A DNA stretch of 64,000 nucleotides. Origin: Hymenobacter crusticola (GTDB taxonomy: Bacteria; Bacteroidota; Bacteroidia; Cytophagales; Hymenobacteraceae). Positions 16,312 to 25,499 of the stretch are shown one piece after another (position 1 is the first letter of the stretch; the number at the start of each line of letters is the position of its first letter). The notes under the pieces were generated by a model, which saw nothing but the letters and a program-made list of their open reading frames with translations, did no database searches and had not been told where the DNA came from. The DNA is taken from positions 84,155 through 148,154 of the forward strand of contig NZ_MTSE01000014.1 in the NCBI RefSeq assembly GCF_002154225.1, read 5' to 3'. Both the position numbers and the translations under genes were made by a program.

Positions 16312-18237
16312 CTACTCGTCGAAGCTTTGATTGTCGCGGCGCGGGGCACGGAAGCCGCCTTCCCGCTCGCGGTTACCGCCACCGTAGCTACCACCGCTGC
16401 GGTTGCCGTAGCTGCTGCCACCACCATCGCGGTTGCCTTTGTAGCCACCACCGTAGCTGCTGCCACCGCGGCTACCACCGCCATAGCCACCCCGGTTACC
16501 ACCTTCGCGGCTGCCGCCACCGTAGCCACCCCGGTTACCACCGAAGCCACCTTCACGGTTGCCGCCGAAGCTCCGGCGAGCAGGGCGATTTTCGTCGGCG
16601 CTGAAGCCACGTTCGCGGCTGCCACCTTCCTGTTGCGCATCGCCTTCCTGGCGGGGCGTCGCAATGTTGAACGCTACGGGACGGCCTGCAATCGTCGTGC
16701 GACCTAGCTTGCTCGTAATTTCTTCTACGAACTCGTTCGGTACTTCCACGAAGCTGAACTTATCGTAGAGGGCAATGTCGCCCACTTTGCTGCCCGTCAG
16801 CGAGGTATTCTCGGCGATGGTGTCCACAATATCGCGTGGATGCACGCGGTCCTTCTTGCCAATCGTGACGAAGAGACGGGTGAAGCCTGGGCGAGCGGCA
16901 CCCCGCTCCCGACCAGCTTCCAAGCTTTTCTCGGCCTGCTTGTCTTCCTTCATCGTCATTTTGAGCAGTGCCGCCGCAACGTCGAGCGAAGTGATTTCTT
17001 CTTCCTGGTCGAGCAGACGCTGTACGCGGCCTACGTATTTCTCCAAGTTGCCCTTCTCGATCATTTCCTTGATCTGGCTCAGGAACAACGTGGTTTTCAC
17101 CTCCGATACGTCCTCAAACGACGGGATACGCTCTTGCTTGATCGTCGCCTTGGTGAAGCGCATGATGTCGCGCAGCTTATAGATGTCGCGCCCCGAAACG
17201 AAGGTGAAGGCCTTGCCTAGCTTGCCAGCGCGACCCGTACGACCGATGCGGTGTACATAGTACTCTTCGTCGGCAGGCAGATCGTAGTTTACAACGGCTT
17301 CCACATTTTCCACGTCGATACCGCGGGCTGCCACGTCGGTAGCCACCAGGATTTCGAGTGTGCTCTTGCGGAATTTGTCGAGGGTGTTCTGGCGCTGAGC
17401 CTGGCCCATATCGCCGTGCAGACCATCGGCGAAGTAGCCACGGGCCTGTAGGTCAGTCACAATTTCATCAACCATGCGCTTGGTGTTGGCAAACACGATA
17501 GTCGACTTCAAATTGTACATATCAATGATACGCGACAACACCTCTTTTTTCATAGGGTTGCGCACCTCGTAGTACATCTGCTCGATGTTGGTAACGGTCA
17601 TCTCCTGATGATTGACCTTTACCACCTGCGGGTTTTTCTGGTACTTCTTGGTAAGCTCCATGATGGGCTTACTCATGGTAGCCGAGAAAAATACCGTCTG
17701 GCGTTCTTCAGGCATTTTGGCCAGCACCGTTTCGATGTCGTCGCGGAAGCCCATGTCGAGCATTTCGTCGGCTTCGTCAAGGATGATTTTTGTCACCTTG
17801 TCGAGCTTCAGCGTGCCGCGCTCCAAGTGGTCCATCACGCGACCGGGCGTTCCGATTACGATCTGTACACCGCGCTCAAGCGCCTGAAACTGACGCTCGT
17901 AGCTGGAGCCACCATAGATTGGCACGACGGCCAAGCCACGCTTGTACTTACCTAGCTTTTGGATTTCGCCCGATACCTGCACGGCTAGTTCGCGCGTGGG
18001 GCACAAGATCAGTACCTGTACGGCGCGGCTGTCGAGGTCAAGGCCTTCGATAGCGGGAATGCCGAAGGCGGCGGTTTTACCGGTACCGGTTTGAGCCTGA
18101 CCGATTACGTCGCGGCCTTCCATCAATACGGGAATAGCAGCAGTCTGGATAGGGGAAGCTTCCTCGTAGCCAAGGTCGCTGATAGCGCGCTGCATTTCCT
18201 CGGAGAGGTGCAGCTCTTCAAATTTTACTTTTTCCAT
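16312..18237 (-). CDS. DEAD-box ATP-dependent RNA helicase with RGG-like tail
   Basis: A 641-residue helicase. Q motif region near 21-31 (GYEEASPIQ), Walker A AQTGTGKT (48-55), DEAD (153-156), SAT motif (FSATMS), then the second RecA-like domain with VAARGIDVENV and HRIGRTGRAG. Residues ~455-535 look like a DbpA-type RNA-binding domain (FVTIGKKDRVHPRDIVDTIAE). The last ~100 residues are a low-complexity Gly/Arg/Ser/Tyr tail with repeated GGNRGG and GGYGGG units, which binds RNA nonspecifically in such proteins. The role is RNA duplex unwinding in ribosome assembly or mRNA turnover, often at low temperature. A -7 element about 185 nt upstream implies a long leader, and the next gene upstream on this strand is a cold-shock protein. 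Confidence 0.95.
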   Translation of the reverse strand: MEKVKFEELHLSEEMQRAISDLGYEEASPIQTAAIPVLMEGRDVIGQAQTGTGKTAAFGIPAIEGLDLDSRAVQVLILCPTRELAVQVSGEIQKLGKYKRGLAVVPIYGGSSYERQFQALERGVQIVIGTPGRVMDHLERGTLKLDKVTKIILDEADEMLDMGFRDDIETVLAKMPEERQTVFFSATMSKPIMELTKKYQKNPQVVKVNHQEMTVTNIEQMYYEVRNPMKKEVLSRIIDMYNLKSTIVFANTKRMVDEIVTDLQARGYFADGLHGDMGQAQRQNTLDKFRKSTLEILVATDVAARGIDVENVEAVVNYDLPADEEYYVHRIGRTGRAGKLGKAFTFVSGRDIYKLRDIMRFTKATIKQERIPSFEDVSEVKTTLFLSQIKEMIEKGNLEKYVGRVQRLLDQEEEITSLDVAAALLKMTMKEDKQAEKSLEAGRERGAARPGFTRLFVTIGKKDRVHPRDIVDTIAENTSLTGSKVGDIALYDKFSFVEVPNEFVEEITSKLGRTTIAGRPVAFNIATPRQEGDAQQEGGSRERGFSADENRPARRSFGGNREGGFGGNRGGYGGGSREGGNRGGYGGGSRGGSSYGGGYKGNRDGGGSSYGNRSGGSYGGGNREREGGFRAPRRDNQSFDE

Positions 18238-18421
18238 GTCGGATTTAGGAATGGGAGAACAAAAGCTCTGAAAACAGCAGATTCAGCGACGTACTTCTCC
18301 CACTCTACAACGACGACAAGTGACGGAAGCAACAAACGGGAAACAGGAGGCCAATCGATGACGATTACAAATGACGGCAGCCTAGCGCTGCGCAGAACAT
18401 GGCCGTTCTCAAATGCGGGTG

Positions 18422-18429
18422 CAAAGGTA
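18422..18429 (-). promoter_or_regulatory. Candidate -7 element (TACCTTTG) for the DEAD-box helicase
   Basis: An exact TAnnTTTG match on the reverse strand, followed by CACCCGCA. Transcription from here would give a leader of roughly 180 nt before the ATG at 18237, unusually long for this window. A TTG at the usual -33 distance is not evident. Confidence 0.5.
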
Positions 18430-18698
18430 CAAAGAGTATTTTGTATTTGCTAATGAAGGCAAGAAGCTAAAAACATTATTAGGAAGCTAGAAAGCCGGTT
18501 TGGCCCTCCTGCCAGCCAGTCGCCCACTCAAGGAGTAAGCGGCTATCCAAAGCCCATCGTGCTGAGAGGTAGCGTCTCACACGGGTCGTTGCAGGGCTCA
18601 CCAGAAACTGCTGTAGTAGGTTGTTATCAGGCTCTTTGGGCTAGCTACTTACCTACAATGTGGCCCTCTAAATCGTTCCACGCAGATATGGGTATAAA

Positions 18699-18732
18699 CA
18701 AAAAAGACCTGCCGATTGGCAAGTCTTTTTTG
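18699..18732. terminator. Terminator downstream of the cold-shock gene
   Basis: CAAAAAAGACCTGCC pairs with GGCAAGTCTTTTTTG (one C/A mismatch) across GATT. It lies 26 bases beyond the cold-shock protein stop codon. Confidence 0.8.
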
Positions 18733-18757
18733 CTTCACTTGAGAAGTGAGGCTTGAA

Positions 18758-18949
18758 CTATACAAGCGACACTTTAACGGCGTTCAGGCCTTTCTTGCCT
18801 TGCGCAACGTCAAACTGCACCTTGTCATTCTCGCGGATTTCGTCCACTAAGTCACTTACGTGCACGAAGATGTCTTGGCCGGTTTGGTCGTTCTTGATGA
18901 AACCGAAACCCTTGGTTTCATTGAAAAATTTTACTGTTCCTGTCTGCAT
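18758..18949 (-). CDS. Cold-shock domain protein, CspA family
   Basis: 63 residues, all cold-shock domain. It starts MQTGTVKFFNETKGFGFI, with the RNP1 motif KGFGFI and RNP2 IFVHV, and the usual ending GLNAVKV. These proteins bind single-stranded nucleic acid and melt RNA structure during cold or general stress. It is the next gene on the same strand upstream of the DEAD-box helicase, but with its own terminator, so the two are likely co-regulated rather than co-transcribed (inference). Confidence 0.96.
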   Translation of the reverse strand: MQTGTVKFFNETKGFGFIKNDQTGQDIFVHVSDLVDEIRENDKVQFDVAQGKKGLNAVKVSLV

Positions 18950-19194
18950 GATAGCGTTTATACGGATGTCATTTAAGCTAAGTGGTCACACGAAATAGTA
19001 TCGGTAATGCTAAAGCGGGCTGAGACACATTCTCTTAAACTTAAGCAATGGTACGACTTATTATGTTAGGAGTTGTCGTGACCTAGCTAGCTTCTAGCTT
19101 GCCTACTCCTATTTACGGTTGAGCTTACGTACAAGAAACACGCTTTAGATGCTGTATTCGCAACAAAACACCCTCCGCAACTATTTACTTCTTG

Positions 19195-19617
19195 ATGGAA
19201 AATAATTCTACGCCTGCCTTTCGCTTCTCCCGCACCTTCACCGTTACCGAGGCCGACATCGATGAGCTAGGCCACGCCAATAACGTGCAATACGTGCGCT
19301 GGGTGCAGGACACGGCCGGTGCCCACTGGCTTACGGCCTACCCGCTTGGCGAGCGGGAAGCCTATATCTGGGTGGTGCTAGAACACCGCGTCCGCTACCA
19401 TCGACCTAGCTTTGCGGGTGAGGAATTGCGCGGCATCACTTGGATTGGCGAAATCCGCGGGGCGCAATGCCAGCGTTTTGTGCGCATCGAGCGGGTGTCG
19501 GATGGTGTGCTGCTGTGCGAGGCGGAAACGCAATGGGTACTACTGGACCCTAAGTCGCAACGGCCCAAGCGGATTGAGGAAGCAGTAGTAAAGCGGCTTT
19601 GGGGACCAGTGGGGTGA
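19195..19617 (+). CDS. Acyl-CoA thioesterase, hotdog fold (4HBT type)
   Basis: A 140-residue protein. The ATG at 19195 is preferred over the adjacent TTG at 19192. The hotdog signature is ADIDELGHANNVQYVRWVQ near residues 18-36, with Asp before LGH and Asn after as in 4-hydroxybenzoyl-CoA/FatA-like thioesterases; RVRYHRPSFAGEEL follows. It hydrolyses acyl-CoA or acyl-ACP; chain preference cannot be read. It stands alone, and the neighbouring DNA on the right is strikingly AT-rich. Confidence 0.88.
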   Translation: MENNSTPAFRFSRTFTVTEADIDELGHANNVQYVRWVQDTAGAHWLTAYPLGEREAYIWVVLEHRVRYHRPSFAGEELRGITWIGEIRGAQCQRFVRIERVSDGVLLCEAETQWVLLDPKSQRPKRIEEAVVKRLWGPVG

Positions 19618-19722
19618 AAAAGTACAGTTTACCTAACTGCGCAGGTTGAAATCTATCATCTACAGATAACAGTAACCTACTTATAGAAAACATACTTGAT
19701 TAATCGTTTCAAAATCTACCAT

Positions 19723-20286
19723 TTACTTATACATAAATTTCCTATCGTATTTCATTAATTTTAAATTTTGATCCTGTTTCAAATACATAGCAAGCTTATC
19801 AATATTCATCCTTATTGTATCAAGCTCAAGTCTATACTCTTTGATGCGTTCAAAATTATTGTTCAATAAAACTTCTATACTTATCTTTTTAAATAGCTCT
19901 AATTGGGCGACAGTATGATAGTATATATCGTCATTAATCCAGAACCTCATCTGATTCAATTCGAATCCTATCGTTTTCCCGATCTCATCAGACTTCTTTT
20001 TGGCTTCATCAAACTCTTCTGCCGTTAAATACACTTTATTCTCTTCAAGTTTGCAGTAAAAATGGTTTGCTAATCTATTCACCCAGTGCTCATACTCAGA
20101 GAATAAGTCATAAAATTTTGAGATACGTTCAACGCGTTTTTTATTTATTTCATTTCTGAAAGCCTCATTACTTTTTATTTTCTCTATTGATTTTGTAACA
20201 ATATATCCTGCTACTAGCAGAGCCATTGCTAGTACACCCTTATCAAAGAAGATCTTAGCTAGATCTATTACTATTTCAGCATTCAT
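19723..20286 (-). CDS. AT-rich orphan membrane-anchored helical protein
   Basis: A 187-residue protein I do not recognise. It has one hydrophobic segment near the N-terminus (~residues 16-32, GVLAMALLVAGYIVTK), followed by ~150 residues of charged, probably coiled-coil or helical-bundle sequence rich in Lys, Glu, Ile and Asn. The gene and its flanks (about 19620-20330) have GC near 30 percent, against about 57 percent around it, with A/T-rich codons throughout. That is a strong sign of recent acquisition. No transposase, integrase or direct repeat was seen beside it. The lone-TM-plus-helical layout would fit a membrane effector or sensor, but this is speculation. Confidence 0.75.
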   Translation of the reverse strand: MNAEIVIDLAKIFFDKGVLAMALLVAGYIVTKSIEKIKSNEAFRNEINKKRVERISKFYDLFSEYEHWVNRLANHFYCKLEENKVYLTAEEFDEAKKKSDEIGKTIGFELNQMRFWINDDIYYHTVAQLELFKKISIEVLLNNNFERIKEYRLELDTIRMNIDKLAMYLKQDQNLKLMKYDRKFMYK

Positions 20287-20410
20287 GTAGACTATTATTT
20301 TGCGTAGTAAGAGGCTTTTAGTTTAGTAGGCCTTGCAAAGAAGCACGTTGCTGCTTGAAAAGCGTTGCAGTAACCTACTTCACCAAACTGCATTGCCACT
20401 ACTTCCACGT

Positions 20411-20418
20411 TACTTTTG
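20411..20418 (+). promoter_or_regulatory. Candidate -7 element (TACTTTTG) for the helicase-nuclease gene
   Basis: An exact TAnnTTTG match 20 bases before the ATG at 20439. The nearest upstream TTG (20393-20395) gives a 15-nt spacer, shorter than usual. Confidence 0.4.
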
Positions 20419-20438
20419 TAGACTGCTATCTAAGTTTC

Positions 20439-23400
20439 ATGTCCTCTACCTTCCGCATCTACTCTTCTTCCGCCGGCTCCGGCAAAACGTACCAGCTCAC
20501 CAAGGAATACCTGAAGCTAGCTTTGGGTGCGGAAGATCCGGCGTATTTCAAAAGTATCCTAGCTATTACGTTCACCAACGATGCGGCCGGGGAGATGAAG
20601 GAGCGCATTATTGGAGCATTGCGCCGGTTTGCGTACCCAGAGGCCACACAAGTGCAGGACGACCCACTGCTATGCGACATTGCAGAGGAATTGGCCGAAG
20701 ACGGCCTACTCCCACGCCACGCCCAAACGCCTGAAGAAAAACAACAAGAGCTGCGACGACGGGCGGCAGCTACGTTTCGGCTGGTACTCTACCACTACGC
20801 CGATTTTGCCGTCAGCACCATCGATTCGTTTGTGCAGCGTATCGTGCAGGCGTTCACGCGGGAGCTAGGTCTGCCGGCTACGTTCGAGGTAGAGCTCGAT
20901 AGTGATACGGTGCTGCAAAACGCTGTGGCTCTGTTACTCGACAAAGTAAACCGCGACCCAAACAGTAAGCTCCTCTCCCGCTCTCTGGCCGATTATGCTC
21001 TGAGTAAAGCCGACGAAGGCCGCAGCTGGAATAACCTCGCCGATGAGCTGGTGCAGTTTGGGCGCTTCCTGCTCTCGGAGCCGGTGCACGAGGCGGTGGC
21101 CCAGCTTCAGAAGATGTCGTTGCAGGACTATCGCCGCTTGCACGAGACCCTAAAGAAGCGCAAAGAAGAGATAGAGCAGACGTTTCGGACCATAGCTGAA
21201 CGGGCTCTAGGTGCTCTGGAGGCGGCTAACGTGACGGAAGCCGACCTCTACCAGGGAAAAAGCGGCATTATGGGCTACTTCACGAAGTGGGAGGAGCGCC
21301 TGCTGCCCGACAAGGATGCCAACAGCTACGTGCGCGCTACTATCGAACAGGACAAATGGTACAGCGGCAAGGTAAAAACAGCTGCCGACAAGCAGCGCGT
21401 AGATGCCGTGAAGCCTGACGTAACAGAAGCATACCTTGAGCTAGAGACCTTACGCACTACCCTTTTACCCGACTACCTGCTGGTGACGGGCATGCTGCCG
21501 TACCTCTTCCACGTATCGTTGCTGAGTGAGCTGAGCAAGTCGGTGGACCTGCTTAGCCGGGAACGGGGCGTGGTACTCATTGCCGAGTTCAACCGCCGCA
21601 TCGCCCAGATTGTATTACGCGAGCCGGTGCCGTTTCTGTACGAGCGCATGGGCGAGCGGTACCGCCACCTGCTCATCGACGAGTTTCAGGATACGTCGGT
21701 GCTACAATGGAACAACCTGCTGCCGCTGGTCGAAAACGCCGTTTCTAACGGCGGCTTATCCCTAGCCGTGGGCGACGCCAAACAAGCCATTTACCGGTGG
21801 CGCGGCGGCGAGATGGAGCAAATTCTACGTCTCTATCAGAATGAAACGCAATATCTCTATGGCCGCGTGGCGGATGAAGAATTGCGGGAGTTGCTGGAAG
21901 GCCGCTACTTCACCCTAGATCAAGCGCTGGAGCCGGCCAACCTGAACGTAAACTACCGCTCGGCAGCGGAGATCATCGGGTTCAATAATGACTTCTTTGG
22001 ACAGGTGAGTCAGTCGCACCCGCAGCTGCCGCTGGTGCAAGGGATTTTTGATGAAGACTTTAAGCAGGAAGTACCTAGCACCCTTCTTGCGGCTTCCACT
22101 CCCAAAAATGGAGCTTCCACCGGCCACGTTGAGCTGCTCTTTACTGAAGATGACGCCCCAGCCCTTCGCTACGACCCAACTCTTGGTGTATATACCGAAG
22201 ATCCTCTTCCTGGGCTACCCCCTACGCACGTTCTCGACTACGACGAAAGCACGCTTTACCTCACGCTGCAACTCGTGGAGCAGGCCGTGCACAACGGTTT
22301 CCGGCTGCAAGATATTGCTGTGCTGTGCCGGCGCCGCGACAGTAGCCGGCGCGTGGCAAAGTTTCTAAAGGAGCGCGGCTACACCATTATTTCGGCCGAT
22401 TCGCTGTCGTTGGAGTTTGCAGAGGTGGTCAACCTGCTGGTGGCCGTGTTTCGGGTGCTCAATCAGCCCGCCGATACCCTGGCCCGCGCCGAGGCCCTGC
22501 TGCTGGTAGATAAAGTTGTGCGCCGCGTGGCTCCTGCCCCCGACCGCGCCCGTCGCATTGCCGAGCTAGCGAACGATGCCCTGGCCCTTCCCTTCTTCGA
22601 TGAACTACGCGCCCTTGGCTACGACGTGCAAGAGCGCGAAACCGGTAACTTAGGTCTGTACGAACTCACTGAGCGCCTCATTGGCACCTTCGGGCTGCTG
22701 GGTCGCAATGCGGAAAGCGAATACCTTTTTCGCTTCCTCGACCTAACCCTAGAGTACAGCCTGCGCTTCGGCAACAACCTCAACAACTTCCTCGCTTACT
22801 GGCAACAAAAGAAGAGCAACCTGAGCATCAACGCCCCTGCTGGCCGCGACGCTATTACCATCACGACCGTACACAAGGCCAAGGGCCTAGCTTACGGAGT
22901 AGTCATTGTGCCCTTTGCTGATTGGTCGCTGACGCCCTACCGCGGCACCTTGCTGTGGGGCCGTTTGGCCGACGCGGAGAAGCCGATAGCAGAAATGCCT
23001 GCCGTGGCCGTCGTCAACCAGACGCAGGCGCTTACCCGCACGCCCTTGGCGGACCAATACACGGAGGAGTTGGAAAAAACCTTCCTGGAAGGCCTCAACA
23101 TGCTCTACGTGGCCTTCACGCGCCCGCGCCACCGCCTCTACGTGATCAGCCGACGACCGAAAGCGAGCAAAGTCACGAAAGAAATCGACGCCACAGCCGC
23201 CACGGAGCAAGCTAAGACGGTAGCGGAGCTGCTGCACCGTTACTTGTTGGCCACTGGCCAGTGGGACGATGAGCGCACGGCCTACATCTTAGCCGACGCC
23301 CGCAACAAAATTCCGGTTCTCAAAAGCCAGCAACAAGCCACCGGCAACTGGCAGCTTACCAACCTAGCTAGCACGCCCTGGGAAGAGCGCCTGCGCCTAC

Positions 23401-23888
23401 GTCGCCACGCCAACACCCTCTTCGACTTTAGCGACCAACAAGCCCAGGGCGAATGGAACCGCAAGCTCCACTACGCCCTGCGCCGCACCATCCTAGCTAT
23501 TGAGGTTGATCGGGTGGCGGCGCAGCTGGTGTCGGAGGGGTTAGTGAGTTCCCGCGAACGAGCGGAACTGGTTGAGAAGCTGCACCAAGTAGTCGAAAAT
23601 CCACACATGGCGCACTACTTCAGCCAAGCCGTGGAGGCCGAAACCGAGCGGGAAATTCTGGTGGGCGGCACCCGTCGCCAGGACTATAAACCCGACCGCA
23701 TCATGTTCGAGCCGAATGTGGGCGAAGCGCCCGGCCGCGTTACGCTGCTCGATTTTAAAATTCCGCCGCCTGAGCAGCAGCACCGGCGGCAGTTGCAGCA
23801 ATACGCGAACTTGTTTCGGCAGCTAGGGTATACGGATGTGCAGTGCGTGCTATACTATTTTGGAACAGAGGAAGTGATTACGTTCTAG
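20439..23888 (+). CDS. UvrD-family helicase-nuclease, AddA/RecB-like
   Basis: 1149 residues from the ATG at 20439 (MSSTFRIYSSSAGSGKT); the ATG at 20355 only adds unrelated sequence. Superfamily 1A motifs: Walker A SAGSGKT (11-17), Ia LAITFTNDAAGEMKERI, Walker B DEFQDTS (~414), GDAKQAIYRWRGGE (~442), VHKAKGLAYGVVIVP (~811) and YVAFTRPRHRLYV (~889). The C-terminal ~100 residues contain a PD-(D/E)XK nuclease core (PDRIMFEP, LLDFKIPPPE, QLQQYANLF). This is the layout of the motor-nuclease subunit of AddAB, which resects double-strand breaks. The matching AddB-like gene is at 43506-46508, unlinked. AddA is the best reading. Confidence 0.9.
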   Translation: MSSTFRIYSSSAGSGKTYQLTKEYLKLALGAEDPAYFKSILAITFTNDAAGEMKERIIGALRRFAYPEATQVQDDPLLCDIAEELAEDGLLPRHAQTPEEKQQELRRRAAATFRLVLYHYADFAVSTIDSFVQRIVQAFTRELGLPATFEVELDSDTVLQNAVALLLDKVNRDPNSKLLSRSLADYALSKADEGRSWNNLADELVQFGRFLLSEPVHEAVAQLQKMSLQDYRRLHETLKKRKEEIEQTFRTIAERALGALEAANVTEADLYQGKSGIMGYFTKWEERLLPDKDANSYVRATIEQDKWYSGKVKTAADKQRVDAVKPDVTEAYLELETLRTTLLPDYLLVTGMLPYLFHVSLLSELSKSVDLLSRERGVVLIAEFNRRIAQIVLREPVPFLYERMGERYRHLLIDEFQDTSVLQWNNLLPLVENAVSNGGLSLAVGDAKQAIYRWRGGEMEQILRLYQNETQYLYGRVADEELRELLEGRYFTLDQALEPANLNVNYRSAAEIIGFNNDFFGQVSQSHPQLPLVQGIFDEDFKQEVPSTLLAASTPKNGASTGHVELLFTEDDAPALRYDPTLGVYTEDPLPGLPPTHVLDYDESTLYLTLQLVEQAVHNGFRLQDIAVLCRRRDSSRRVAKFLKERGYTIISADSLSLEFAEVVNLLVAVFRVLNQPADTLARAEALLLVDKVVRRVAPAPDRARRIAELANDALALPFFDELRALGYDVQERETGNLGLYELTERLIGTFGLLGRNAESEYLFRFLDLTLEYSLRFGNNLNNFLAYWQQKKSNLSINAPAGRDAITITTVHKAKGLAYGVVIVPFADWSLTPYRGTLLWGRLADAEKPIAEMPAVAVVNQTQALTRTPLADQYTEELEKTFLEGLNMLYVAFTRPRHRLYVISRRPKASKVTKEIDATAATEQAKTVAELLHRYLLATGQWDDERTAYILADARNKIPVLKSQQQATGNWQLTNLASTPWEERLRLRRHANTLFDFSDQQAQGEWNRKLHYALRRTILAIEVDRVAAQLVSEGLVSSRERAELVEKLHQVVENPHMAHYFSQAVEAETEREILVGGTRRQDYKPDRIMFEPNVGEAPGRVTLLDFKIPPPEQQHRRQLQQYANLFRQLGYTDVQCVLYYFGTEEVITF

Positions 23889-24147
23889 CCCGTTTGCGCT
23901 CGTATCCAAAAACAGAATCTGGTAGAGTTATCTCCCCATTTTGTTGAGCTGAGCTACCTAAGTGTCTCTACGCGCTCATAATCATTTGCTTCTATGGCAA
24001 CTGGTTTTTGGTAGGAAGTCATCCGGTGGGGCCTTTGTAGTGGTATGAACGCACATAACATCTAATTATCTTAGCCACATACTAACTTATTTAGAAAAAA
24101 TAATACATTTACCGCTGCCAACGTCTTTGTTCACGTCACTTAAAAAC

Positions 24148-24152
24148 GGAGG
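24148..24152 (+). promoter_or_regulatory. Shine-Dalgarno-like GGAGG before the MFS gene
   Basis: GGAGG lies three bases before the ATG at 24156. Clear Shine-Dalgarno sequences are rare in this window, so this one stands out, though the spacing is short. Confidence 0.35.
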
Positions 24153-24155
24153 ACT

Positions 24156-25409
24156 ATGTCTGATAAACGCCAGGCCGCGCTCGGCTTCATCTTCATCACG
24201 TTGTTGCTGGATGTCATTGGATTTGGCATCATCATTCCCGTCGTTCCGAAGCTCATTGGTCAGCTTACTGGGGAGGGCATGAGCGATGCCGCTAAGTACG
24301 GCGGCTGGTTGGGGTTTGCGTTTGCCAGCATGCAGTTTCTGTTTTCGCCGGTGCTCGGCAACCTGAGCGACCAGTACGGGCGGCGGCCGGTGCTGCTGTT
24401 TGCGCTTTTTGGCTTTGGGCTTGATTATCTGTTTGTCGCATTTGCGCCCACAGTGGCGTGGCTGTTCGTGGGACGCATTATTGCTGGCATCACGGGGGCT
24501 AGCTTCACGACGGCCTCGGCCTACATTGCAGACATCAGCACGCCGGAGAAACGGGCGCAGAACTTCGGGATGATTGGGGCGGCGTTTGGCCTAGGTTTCA
24601 TCATTGGCCCTGTAATCGGTGGCTTGCTCGGGCAATTCGGGCCACGGGTCCCATTTCTGGCGGCGGCCGGGCTCACGCTCATTAACTGGCTCTATGGCTT
24701 CTTTATTCTGCCAGAATCGTTGCCGGTAGAGAACCGGCGCAAGTTCGATTGGAAGCGAGCCAACCCAGTGGGGTCTTTGCGGCAGTTGCAGCGCTACCCA
24801 GTTATCCTGGGTATGGTCGGTTCACTGGTGCTACTCTACATTGCGGCCCACGCGGTACAGAGCAATTGGTCGTATTTCGTGATGTACCGCTTTGGCTGGA
24901 GCGAGGCGTATGTGGGCTATTCGTTGGGTGTTATTGGTTTGCTCACGGCGTTGGTGCAAGGCGTGCTGATTCGTTACCTTAATCCCAAGCTAGGCAACAA
25001 ACGCTCTGTGCTCATCGGGTTTGCTCTATACGGGTTTGGCTTTCTGCTTTTTGCCTTTGCTTCCGAAGGGTGGATGATGTTTGTTTTCCTGATTCCGTAC
25101 TGCCTAGGTGGCATTGCGGGACCAGCGCTACAGGGTATCATGGCGGGGCAGGTGCCACCAAACGCGCAGGGCGAGTTGCAGGGCGCGCTGACAAGCTTGG
25201 TTAGCCTCACGTCCATCATTGGGCCGCCACTGATGACCAATATCTTTTCCTTCTTCACCGGCCCGAAAGCACCCGTACATTTTCCTGGTGCGGCTTTCCT
25301 GACGGGCGCCATCCTGATTCTCATCAGCGTGGGGCTAGCCATGCGGTCGTTGGCCACCTATACGCAGCCAGTGGTCGGCGTGCCCGCAGATGCGGCACTA
25401 GCAGAATAA
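24156..25409 (+). CDS. MFS drug:H+ antiporter, TCR/Tet type
   Basis: A 417-residue protein with 12 hydrophobic segments. It has the family start GFIFITLLLDVIGFGIIIPVVPKL (motif D1-like), the loop 2-3 motif A (GNLSDQYGRRPVLL) and the antiporter motif C-like GAAFGLGFIIGPVIGGLLG in helix 5. The arrangement is that of TCR/Tet exporters such as TetA, but many Bacteroidota members with this layout are of unknown drug range. No TetR-type regulator is adjacent. A long hairpin separates it from the convergent VKOR-like gene. Confidence 0.9.
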   Translation: MSDKRQAALGFIFITLLLDVIGFGIIIPVVPKLIGQLTGEGMSDAAKYGGWLGFAFASMQFLFSPVLGNLSDQYGRRPVLLFALFGFGLDYLFVAFAPTVAWLFVGRIIAGITGASFTTASAYIADISTPEKRAQNFGMIGAAFGLGFIIGPVIGGLLGQFGPRVPFLAAAGLTLINWLYGFFILPESLPVENRRKFDWKRANPVGSLRQLQRYPVILGMVGSLVLLYIAAHAVQSNWSYFVMYRFGWSEAYVGYSLGVIGLLTALVQGVLIRYLNPKLGNKRSVLIGFALYGFGFLLFAFASEGWMMFVFLIPYCLGGIAGPALQGIMAGQVPPNAQGELQGALTSLVSLTSIIGPPLMTNIFSFFTGPKAPVHFPGAAFLTGAILILISVGLAMRSLATYTQPVVGVPADAALAE

Positions 25410-25438
25410 GCTATTTTTAAGTAAGGTTAGATTGGTCT

Positions 25439-25487
25439 TAAACCAGACCGTTATGCTGAGTTAGTCGAAGCATGACGGTCTGGTTTA
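25439..25487. terminator. Long hairpin terminator between convergent genes
   Basis: 19-base arms (25439-25457 and 25469-25487, beginning TAAACCAGACCG) pair except for one T/G wobble, around an 11-nt loop. It serves the MFS and VKOR-like genes. Confidence 0.75.
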
Positions 25488-25499
25488 TCACTTCTCGAC

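Larger units (their letters stand above)
18238..18757. other. Intergenic region upstream of the DEAD-box helicase gene
   Basis: 520 bases with no convincing gene. It holds the cold-shock terminator, the candidate helicase promoter at 18422-18429 (reverse strand) and the predicted ~180-nt helicase leader. Open frames here are short, not family-like, and partly extensions antisense to the helicase. No riboswitch recognised. Confidence 0.6.

Noticed and set aside
16370..16560. Repeated CCACCGTAGC and CCACCGCGG-type units resembling a repeat array
   Set aside because: They encode the GGYGGG/GGNRGG repeats of the DEAD-box protein and lack CRISPR-like spacers.
16255..16707. Ala/Thr/Val-rich forward frame opposite the helicase tail
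   Set aside because: It is the antisense reading of the Gly/Arg-rich repeat tail, which explains its low complexity and length.
18238..18757. Possible short forward genes upstream of the cold-shock gene (18091-18453, 18559-18756)
   Set aside because: Their sequences have no signal, motif or balanced composition, and the first runs antisense into the helicase gene.
19620..23888. Reading the AT-rich orphan plus the SF1 helicase-nuclease as a two-gene defence system
   Set aside because: The helicase has normal GC and full AddA features with an AddB-like partner at 43506, and the two genes are divergently transcribed.
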